From: Actinoplanes sp. KI2
GTDB lineage: Bacteria; Actinomycetota; Actinomycetes; Mycobacteriales; Micromonosporaceae
NCBI RefSeq assembly: GCF_025630775.1
Contig: NZ_JAOSZE010000017.1
Location: 1 to 64,000, forward strand
Direction of reading: 5' to 3'
DNA: 64,000 nt
This document shows positions 58,236 to 64,000 of this stretch, in pieces (the stretch's first letter is position 1; the number at the start of each line of letters is the position of its first letter). The notes beneath the pieces were generated by a model that saw only the letters and a list, made by a program, of their open reading frames with translations, was not told the DNA's origin and made no database searches. The translations under genes and the position numbers were made by a program.

Positions 58236-58814
58236 TCAGCTCACGGTCTCGCGCATGCGCTGCTCGGCCGCCGCGCTGCGGATCACCATGAGACGCAGCT
58301 CCAACTCGTCGGCGACCAGCGAGGCCAGGTGCTCGAGCGCGCGCAGCTGCCGGGGCGTCGCCTCGCGCGGCCGGTTGTCGATCACGTTGACCGTGCCCAG
58401 CCGGTACCCGTCGTGGGTGCGGATCGGGGCCGCCGCGTAGAAGCGCAGGCCGAGCTCGCCGCGGACCAGCGGGTGCTCGAGCGTACGCGGGTCGACCGCG
58501 GCATTGTTGATCACGTAAACGTCGTCCTGGGCGATCACCGAAGCGCACAGGCCCGGCTCCTTGCCCACCTCGCGCACCCCGCTCAGCCCCTCGCAGGCGG
58601 CCAGCCAGACCCGGTCCTGCTCGACCAGCGACACCGTCGCGATCGGCGTGTCGAAAATCGCCGCCGCGACGAACGCGATCCGGTCGTACGCCTCCTCGGA
58701 CGGCTGATCCACGAGCCGGTAGCGGCGGACGGCCTCGAGTCGCGCCCGCTCCTCCGGTCCGACGTTGTCGAGGTACTCGTACGCGTTCGACGACACCGGG
58801 CTGTTGTTGGTCAT
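58236..58814 (-). CDS. GAF-domain protein
   Basis: A 192-residue protein with one GAF domain: ARLEAVRRYRLVDQPSEEAYDRI as the typical lead helix (in two parts), AAIFDTPIATVSLVEQDRVW, CASVIAQDDVYVINNAAVDP and RFYAAAPIRTHDGYRLGTVN. This is the subtype commonly found at the front of phytochrome-like or GGDEF proteins, here stand-alone. The Cys in EPGLCASV and CEGLSG could matter for redox or ligand sensing. No output domain, so it presumably works with a partner. Confidence 0.9.
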   Translation of the reverse strand: MTNNSPVSSNAYEYLDNVGPEERARLEAVRRYRLVDQPSEEAYDRIAFVAAAIFDTPIATVSLVEQDRVWLAACEGLSGVREVGKEPGLCASVIAQDDVYVINNAAVDPRTLEHPLVRGELGLRFYAAAPIRTHDGYRLGTVNVIDNRPREATPRQLRALEHLASLVADELELRLMVIRSAAAEQRMRETVS

Positions 58815-58973
58815 GAGAATTGCCCCCTCACACCTGACCGCAGATGGACACGAGAGAGCCTAGAAATCGCCCCGGTGTCCCGCAACGCTCACGTTGGCCG
58901 ATTTGCTGCTACTCGTCGCGGACGGCGGAAAAGTCGCACATGCGGTGTGGCGGGGCGGCGGCGGATGGTGCGA

Positions 58974-59534
58974 CTACCGGCGCCCGCCGAAGGTCCAGTT
59001 GTGCACCTCGATGTCGGCGTAGAGCCCGGTGGCCGCCAGCACCGCCCGCGCGGCCGCCGCGTCGGCGAACTCGCCGATCACCGCCGTACCCACCCACTCG
59101 TCACCGTCCTCGGTGAACAGCGGCCCGAACGCGATCAGCCGCTCGGTCTGCGCGCCTTCGAGGAGCTGCTCCGGCCGGCCGGCCGACGACCGGGTGTGCC
59201 CGAGGACGAGGAAGCGGTCGGCCTCGAGCTCCCGCCCCGGAAACTCCCACATCGTCCGGCCGAGCAGGTTCGCGAACCGCCGCACGGTCACGTCGGCGTA
59301 GACCCCGGCCAGATAGTTCGGCTCCTCGAAGGCGAAGAACCGGGCGGCGGCGGCATCCGGCAGGTCGACGATGTGAACACTCCCGGTGGCCGACGACAGA
59401 TCGTCGGACAACGTCGGCCCGCGGGCGATCATCCCGTCCGCGAACCGGTCCATGAACCCCCAGTGCTCCTCGACGAGCCGCCACCGAAGCTCCTGGGCGC
59501 CGGGCCGGTCTCGGCCGTAAACGAAGTACTCCAC
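58974..59534 (-). CDS. Double YciI-like domain protein
   Basis: A 186-residue protein with two tandem ferredoxin-like YCII domains: first EYFVYGRDRPGAQELRWRLV ... LIARGPTLS-like (MIARGPTLSDD), second DRFLVLGHTRSSAGRPEQLL ... LIAFGPLFTEDGDEWVG. The second repeats the GPL/G-S pattern and ends YADIEVHNWTFGG. YciI proteins act as small hydrolases or dehalogenases, or have no known reaction. GTG at 59534, 19 bp downstream of bioD on the same strand, so possibly part of the biotin operon transcript. Confidence 0.88.
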   Translation of the reverse strand: MEYFVYGRDRPGAQELRWRLVEEHWGFMDRFADGMIARGPTLSDDLSSATGSVHIVDLPDAAAARFFAFEEPNYLAGVYADVTVRRFANLLGRTMWEFPGRELEADRFLVLGHTRSSAGRPEQLLEGAQTERLIAFGPLFTEDGDEWVGTAVIGEFADAAAARAVLAATGLYADIEVHNWTFGGRR

Positions 59535-59553
59535 ACCGGCAGCATGCCGTACG

Positions 59554-61170
59554 TCAGTGTCCGTCGGTCTCCTCGGCCCAGACCCGCCAGTTGTCGATGA
59601 CCCCGTACAGCGGCGGCGTCAGCCACCCCGGCGCCGACCGTCGGAAGACTCCCGGGTCCATCTGCCCGGCCCCGTCCGGAAGGGCGCCCATCAGATGCGG
59701 GGCGAGCTCGCTGAGGTTGGCCCAGTGCACCAGTTCCGGAGCGGGCGGCCAGGCCCCGATCACCACGCCGGCCGGCACACCCCGGCGGCTGAGCGCCTCC
59801 AGCGTCAGGGCGGTGTGGTTGAGCGTGCCCAGCCCTGCCCGGGCTACCACGATCGTCTTGACCCCGAGCGTGACCGCCAGGTCGGCCAGCGTCCACGCCT
59901 CGCCCGACGGCCGCACGCCCATCGGCACCAGCAGCCCGCCGGCGCCCTCGACGAGCACCAGGTCGTGCTTGTCGGCCTCGGCCCGGATGGCGTCCACAAC
60001 GGAGTAGAGCTCCAGCGGCGGCAGTTGGGCGACGGTGGCCGCCGCGAGCGGTGCCATCGGCTCGGGATACTCGGCGAGCACCCGCGTGGTGTCCGGCGCC
60101 GCCAGCCGGGTCACGACCTGGATGTCGGTGGGCGCCCCGGTGGCGGTCCCGGTCTGCCCCGGCTTGATCACCGCGACCCGAAGCCCCGACGACTGAGCCG
60201 CGGCGGCCACCGCGGCGGTGACAATCGTCTTCCCCACGTCGGTATCGGTTCCGGTGACCAGCACGATCCCGCGCCACTCACCATGGTCGGGCCGCTGCGG
60301 CGCGGCCTGTGCCGCGAGCTCGGTCGCGATCTCCTCCCCGAGCGCGTCGGCATCGGGGAGCGCCGCGTCGCGAAGGTCTTCACTCCCGGGCGCGGGCGAC
60401 ACGGGCGCGTCGAGCGGAACGGCTTTCGGCTCATCGGGCTCGTCCGCCGGCCGCGGCGGCTCCACGACCGGCGGCTCCGGCTCGACGGGCGCCAGCGCGG
60501 CCGGCAGGTCACCGGCGGGTGCCGGCTCCGGTTCGGTGGGCGCCGGCCCGGCCGGCAGGTGCCCGGCGATTGTCGGCTCCGGGGCGGCGGGCCTGTCCGA
60601 GGCGGCGGCGTGCTCTGAGGCGGCGGCGTGGTCCGAGGCGGCGGCCTGGTCTGGGGCGGCGGGCTTGTCCAGGGCAGTGGGCGCAGGGTCGTTGCCGGGC
60701 AGATCGAGGTCGGTGGTCTGGGAAGTCACCGTCGCGGTGGCTGAAGGCGCGCTCGACAGCGGGGGCGCGGCGGCGGGTGTCGCGGCGGTGCGTGGTGCCG
60801 TGGTGGGTGATGCGGCGGTGGGTGGTGCCGTGGTGGGTGGCGCGGCGGCGGGTGGTGCCGTGGTGAGTGGCGCGGCGGCGGGTGTCGCGGCGGTGGGTGG
60901 CGCCGTGGTGGTGGGTGGCGCGGCGATGAGTGGTGCCGTGGCGGGGTGTGGGGCTGGGTCGGGGGCCGCGCGCGGGGCCGGAACAGCCGGGCGCAGATGC
61001 ACCGGCGAGGTGGGCTGGGCCAGCTCCGGCACCGGGACCGAGGGCGGGACCAGGGCGGGTGCCGGCGGCTGGGCCGGGCGGAAGGTCAACCCGTTCGGGC
61101 CGGGGACGAGGACGCCGTTGGCGGCGCTCATCCGGGCCGGGTCGAAGTGGGCAGCGTCGGTGGTGGTCAT
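59554..61170 (-). CDS. bioD: Dethiobiotin synthetase with long Pro/Ala/Thr-rich N-terminal extension
   Basis: A 538-residue protein; standard BioD is about 230. The enzyme domain starts near residue 295: RGIVLVTGTDTDVGKTIVTA (P-loop), AVIKPGQTGT, LVEGAGGLLVPM and GALPDGAGQ. It closes the ureido ring of dethiobiotin from DAPA, CO2 and ATP. The N-terminal half is low complexity, with TTAPPTAA-like units (from DNA repeats around 60770-60920) and a Pro/Glu/Ala part (ATPAAAPLTTAPPAA, PAGPAPTEPEPAP). The ATG at 61170 overlaps the bioF stop (ATGA), so the extension is translated from the normal operon position. Confidence 0.9.
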   Translation of the reverse strand: MTTTDAAHFDPARMSAANGVLVPGPNGLTFRPAQPPAPALVPPSVPVPELAQPTSPVHLRPAVPAPRAAPDPAPHPATAPLIAAPPTTTAPPTAATPAAAPLTTAPPAAAPPTTAPPTAASPTTAPRTAATPAAAPPLSSAPSATATVTSQTTDLDLPGNDPAPTALDKPAAPDQAAASDHAAASEHAAASDRPAAPEPTIAGHLPAGPAPTEPEPAPAGDLPAALAPVEPEPPVVEPPRPADEPDEPKAVPLDAPVSPAPGSEDLRDAALPDADALGEEIATELAAQAAPQRPDHGEWRGIVLVTGTDTDVGKTIVTAAVAAAAQSSGLRVAVIKPGQTGTATGAPTDIQVVTRLAAPDTTRVLAEYPEPMAPLAAATVAQLPPLELYSVVDAIRAEADKHDLVLVEGAGGLLVPMGVRPSGEAWTLADLAVTLGVKTIVVARAGLGTLNHTALTLEALSRRGVPAGVVIGAWPPAPELVHWANLSELAPHLMGALPDGAGQMDPGVFRRSAPGWLTPPLYGVIDNWRVWAEETDGH

Positions 61171-62303
61171 GGGGCGCACTCCACGATGACGTCGAGGGCG
61201 TGGGCGAACGCTTCGTCAGCGACGCCGGCGTTCAGGGTAAGGCGTAGCCGGCTCGAACCGTCGGGTGTGGACGGCGGGCGGAAGCAGCCGACCGCCACCC
61301 CGCGGTCGTGGCAGTCGGCGGCCCAGGCGAGCGCGGCCTCGGGGCCGGGCGCGTGCACCGACAGCACCCCGGCGGCGGGCGGGCGCAGCTCGAACCCGGC
61401 CCCGGTGAGGCGCTCGACCACCTGCGCACCGCGGGCGGCGAGGACGGCGCGACGGTCGTCGGCCGCCCGCGCCACGCGCACCGCCGCGTGGACGCCGCCG
61501 ACCACGGCCGGGGGGAGCGCCGTGTCGTAGATGAAGGTGCGCCCGGTGTCGACCAGGTGCTCGATGAACTGCGCCGGACCGGCCACCACGCCGCCGGCGC
61601 CGCCCAGCGACTTGGAGAGGGTGGCCGTGACGATCACGTCGTCGAGGCCCGCGAGGCCGGCCGCCATCACGCCGCCGGCGCCGGCCGGGCCGAGGATGCC
61701 CAGCGCGTGTGCGTCGTCGACCAGCAGCAGCGCGCCGCGCGCCGAGGTGACGGCGTGCAGCGCGGCGAGCGGCGCCAGGTCGCCGTCGACCGAGAACACC
61801 GACTCGGTGACGACCAGCGCGGTGCGGTCCGGATGCGCGTCGAGGATGGCGGCGACCGCGGCGGGGTCGCGGTGCGGGGCGACGATCGTCCGGGTGCCGG
61901 AGATCTTGCAGCCGTCGATCAGCGAGGCGTGGTTGTACGCATCGGACACGATCAGGTCGCACACCGCGGTGAGCCCGCGCACCGCGGCCAGGTTGGCCAG
62001 GTAGCCCGACGAGAACACCAGGGCGGCCGGCGCGCCGAGCCAGCCGGCCAGCGCGGACTCGAGGGCGGCATGCGCCTCGGTCGAGCCGCGCACCAGGCGC
62101 GAACCGGTGGCTCCCAACCCGTACGCGTCAAGGGCTCGAGCGGAACCCTCGATCACCGCGGGGTGGACGCTCAGCCCGAGATAGTCGTTGCCGGCCAGGT
62201 CGACGACGAGGCCGGCGGCCGAACGCGGCCGCAACTGACGGGTGAGCCCAGCCTTGGCCCTGCTCACGGCGAGACGCTCCAGCGCATCCAACCAGCTCGT
62301 CAA
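61167..62303 (-). CDS. bioF: 8-amino-7-oxononanoate synthase
   Basis: PLP-dependent condensation of pimeloyl thioester with alanine, the first step of biotin ring assembly. 378 residues. [20 protein letters not shown]-type motif ([17 protein letters not shown]), [37 protein letters not shown] and PLP Lys in [15 protein letters not shown]. The TTG at 62303 follows GGAGG by 4-5 nt; an in-frame GTG at 62321 lies upstream of that site. No bioA is in the window. Divergent from bioB; no known repressor motif is obvious between them. Confidence 0.93.
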   Translation of the reverse strand: MTSWLDALERLAVSRAKAGLTRQLRPRSAAGLVVDLAGNDYLGLSVHPAVIEGSARALDAYGLGATGSRLVRGSTEAHAALESALAGWLGAPAALVFSSGYLANLAAVRGLTAVCDLIVSDAYNHASLIDGCKISGTRTIVAPHRDPAAVAAILDAHPDRTALVVTESVFSVDGDLAPLAALHAVTSARGALLLVDDAHALGILGPAGAGGVMAAGLAGLDDVIVTATLSKSLGGAGGVVAGPAQFIEHLVDTGRTFIYDTALPPAVVGGVHAAVRVARAADDRRAVLAARGAQVVERLTGAGFELRPPAAGVLSVHAPGPEAALAWAADCHDRGVAVGCFRPPSTPDGSSRLRLTLNAGVADEAFAHALDVIVECAP

Positions 62304-62422
62304 GGCACCTCCAGCGATCACGAGAATGGGAAACTACCACCCACCACCGACAATCCAACGGACCATCCACAGGCCCTGCAAGGCAGAACCGGGCGCCCGT
62401 GACCGCAGGGTAGGGTGCGTGC

Positions 62423-63406
62423 ATGCGGGAGATCCTCGAACAGGTGTTGGCAACGGGTGTTGGCCTCGATCAGGCGGGGATCCTGGAGGTGCTCCGCAGC
62501 CCCGACGAGGAGCTGCCCGAGCTGCTTCAGCTGGCTCACGACGTACGCATGAAGTGGTGTGGTCCGGAGGTCGAGGTCGAGGGCATCGTCTCGCTGAAGA
62601 CCGGCGGTTGCCCGGAGGACTGCCATTTCTGCTCGCAGTCCGGCCTGTTCGCCTCGCCCGTGCGCTCGGTCTGGCTGGACATCCCGTCCCTGGTCGAGGC
62701 GGCCCGGCAGACCGCCGCCACCGGCGCCACCGAGTTCTGCATCGTCGCCGCCGTGCGCGGGCCCGACCAGCGGCTGATGGATCAGATGCGGGAGGGCGTC
62801 AAGGCGATCCGGGAGGCGGTCGACATCCAGGTCGCCGCGAGCCTCGGCATGCTCAGCCAGGTGCAGGTCGACGAGCTGGTCGAGATGGGCGTGCACCGGT
62901 ACAACCACAACCTCGAGACCTGCCGCTCCTTCTTCCCGAACGTGGTCACCACGCACACCTGGGAGGAGCGCTGGGACACGCTCAGGATGGTGCGCGACTC
63001 GGGCATGGAGGTCTGCTGCGGCGGTATCCTCGGGCTCGGCGAGTCGATCGAGCAGCGGGCCGAGTTCGCGGCGCAGCTGGCCGAGCTCGACCCGCACGAG
63101 GTGCCGATGAACTTCCTCAACCCGCGCCCGGGCACGCCGCTCGGCGATCAGCCGGTCGTCGAGGGGAAGGACGCGCTGCGCGCGATCGCCGCGTTCCGCC
63201 TGGCCATGCCCAAGACCATTCTTCGGTACGCCGGGGGCCGGGAGATCACGCTCGGCGATCTGGGCACGCGCGACGGCCTGCTCGGCGGGATCAACGCGGT
63301 GATCGTCGGGAACTACCTGACGACGCTGGGCCGGCCGGCCACCGACGATCTGGCGCTGCTGGCCGACCTGAAGATGCCGGTCAAGGCGCTGTCGGCGACG
63401 CTCTGA
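62423..63406 (+). CDS. bioB: Biotin synthase
   Basis: Radical-SAM enzyme that inserts sulfur into dethiobiotin. 327 residues. The SAM cluster motif is [14 protein letters not shown]; the auxiliary [2Fe-2S] or [4Fe-4S] ligands fit [19 protein letters not shown] and [14 protein letters not shown], with [21 protein letters not shown] near the end. Actinobacterial BioB may carry an auxiliary [4Fe-4S] cluster (type II). TAGGGT (62411-62416) lies 6 nt before the ATG, so the mRNA is probably leaderless. The next gene overlaps its stop by one base. Confidence 0.96.
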   Translation: MREILEQVLATGVGLDQAGILEVLRSPDEELPELLQLAHDVRMKWCGPEVEVEGIVSLKTGGCPEDCHFCSQSGLFASPVRSVWLDIPSLVEAARQTAATGATEFCIVAAVRGPDQRLMDQMREGVKAIREAVDIQVAASLGMLSQVQVDELVEMGVHRYNHNLETCRSFFPNVVTTHTWEERWDTLRMVRDSGMEVCCGGILGLGESIEQRAEFAAQLAELDPHEVPMNFLNPRPGTPLGDQPVVEGKDALRAIAAFRLAMPKTILRYAGGREITLGDLGTRDGLLGGINAVIVGNYLTTLGRPATDDLALLADLKMPVKALSATL

Positions 63407-63582
63407 TGTACTGCGATCGATGCGGCTCGATCCGAGCCGATGGTGATCATGAGGCGTGCGAGGCGGCCCGAAAGCTCGAGCCGCCTCGCTACTGCACGGA
63501 GTGCCGCCGCCGGATGAAGGTGCAGGTCTTGCCGACCGGTTGGGCGGCCACCTGCGTGGAACACGGCACGATCACCGCTTGA
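63406..63582 (+). CDS. bsaP: Biotin synthase auxiliary protein (BsaP-like)
   Basis: A 58-residue Cys-rich protein: [20 protein letters not shown] and [16 protein letters not shown], then WAATCVEHG. It has six Cys in a zinc-ribbon/Fe-S-like pattern. Small proteins of this type directly after bioB in actinobacteria have been described as BsaP, needed for BioB activity in mycobacteria, probably by supplying or repairing its auxiliary iron-sulfur cluster. ATG overlaps the bioB stop by one base (TGATG). I assign by position and Cys pattern. Confidence 0.8.
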   Translation: MYCDRCGSIRADGDHEACEAARKLEPPRYCTECRRRMKVQVLPTGWAATCVEHGTITA

Positions 63583-64000
63583 GCGACTCCGCCGGGGTGT
63601 CGATCCGGCCGGACACCGGCAGCGTGACGCTGACCAGCGAGCCGTCCCGCTCGGCCGGGCCGGCGCCCAGCCGGCGCAGGGTGCGCAGCATCGCCACGTT
63701 GTCGGCGGCGGTGTGCGCCACCAGCGCCGCGAAACGGCCCTTCTCGGCCCACGCCTGCAGGCGGCGGACCAGCGCGGTGCCGATGCCGCGTCGCTGCCAG
63801 TCGTCCTCGATGAGCACCGCGATCTCGCCGAGGTCGCCCTCGGCGAACAGGCTGGCCATCGCCACCACCTTGCCGTCGGCGGCGACCGCGAGCAGGGTAC
63901 GCCCACCGGCCGGGTCGAGCAGCCGGCGCAGCTTGGCCTTGCTCGGCGCGCTGCCGCCCAGGTAGCGGCTCTGCAGCGAGGCCGTCGAGGCCCGTCGGTG
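63572..64000 (-). CDS. GNAT acetyltransferase, 5' end outside the window
   Basis: C-terminal 142 residues of a GNAT protein; the frame is open from 64000 to the stop at 63572. [57 protein letters not shown] (acetyl-CoA loop [10 protein letters not shown]) and [20 protein letters not shown]. The pattern resembles the C-terminal GNAT domain of larger actinobacterial acetyltransferases. The end overlaps bsaP by 11 bp on the opposite strand. Start and full length cannot be seen. Confidence 0.85.
   Translation of the reverse strand, partial: HRRASTASLQSRYLGGSAPSKAKLRRLLDPAGGRTLLAVAADGKVVAMASLFAEGDLGEIAVLIEDDWQRRGIGTALVRRLQAWAEKGRFAALVAHTAADNVAMLRTLRRLGAGPAERDGSLVSVTLPVSGRIDTPAESLKR

Noticed and set aside
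60760-60920. Repeat block in bioD considered as a mobile or intergenic repeat
   Set aside because: It stays in frame, has codon-like periodicity and lies between the bioF overlap and the enzyme domain, so it is coding.

Overview
The window is very GC-rich, has GC-saturated third codon positions, many GTG/TTG starts, and a gene order seen around sigA, dut, dxs and hemE in Actinobacteria. The protein types (DUF3039, DUF4193, DUF3093, DUF3710, DUF3159, DUF3000, a Lys/Ala-rich HrdB-type sigma factor, many membrane-anchored PQQ-like propellers) point to a filamentous actinomycete, most likely a Micromonosporaceae member close to Actinoplanes. That placement is inference from gene content; there is no rRNA here. 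I see no tRNA, rRNA, insertion sequence, prophage or CRISPR array. This is mostly chromosomal core sequence with a few accessory islands.

Layout. 0-5 kb: pseudouridine degradation (psuG-psuK), a DUF3039 protein, a TRIC-type channel and a DEAD/DEAH helicase, then a frameshifted gene remnant. 5-6.1 kb: a membrane protein/XRE regulator pair with its own repeat operator. 6.3-19 kb: the conserved block rpoD, inositol-phosphatase family, LytR_C protein, DUF4193, DUF3093, dut, DUF3710, OB-fold protein, DUF3159, two TrkA-type proteins, an APC/KimA-like permease and a TRAM-domain RNA methyltransferase. From memory this order matches the Rv2689c-Rv2703 region of Mycobacterium tuberculosis. 19-22 kb: folD and dxs, divergent around a perfect 16-bp palindrome. 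22.2-28.2 kb: three paralogous membrane-anchored beta-propeller proteins followed by a two-component system; this is the least understood module. 28.2-30.4 kb: a DUF2637 protein and a Tyr/Gln/Pro-repeat membrane protein.

30.5-40.4 kb: fadB-fadA beta-oxidation genes, ribonuclease D, a membrane-anchored HtrA-like protease, DUF3000, then hemE-hemY-hemQ of the coproporphyrin-dependent haem route. 40.4-48.2 kb: ElaA-type acetyltransferase, glycogen-binding-like protein, thyA-folA, msrB, an LPXTG surface protein, a LigD-type primase-polymerase, GNAT, secreted peptidase-like hydrolase and a LigC-type ATP-dependent DNA ligase. 48.2-59.5 kb: MerR regulator plus transglutaminase, DUF3037 plus HipA-like kinase, a conserved small protein with a repeat operator, an ArsR-SRPBCC fusion, DUF2809, dGTPase, metallo-beta-lactamase hydrolase, a TPR protein, a lipid kinase, a GAF protein and a YciI-like protein. 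59.5-63.6 kb: biotin genes bioF-bioD (minus) divergent from bioB-bsaP (plus); a GNAT gene runs off the right edge.

Two themes run through the window. First, many genes have a TANNNT-like -10 hexamer 6-8 nt before the start codon and no Shine-Dalgarno sequence, so leaderless transcription looks common. Second, short tandem duplications (15-52 bp units) sit repeatedly at gene ends and gene junctions, several copying a stop codon. These could make gene ends variable between strains.
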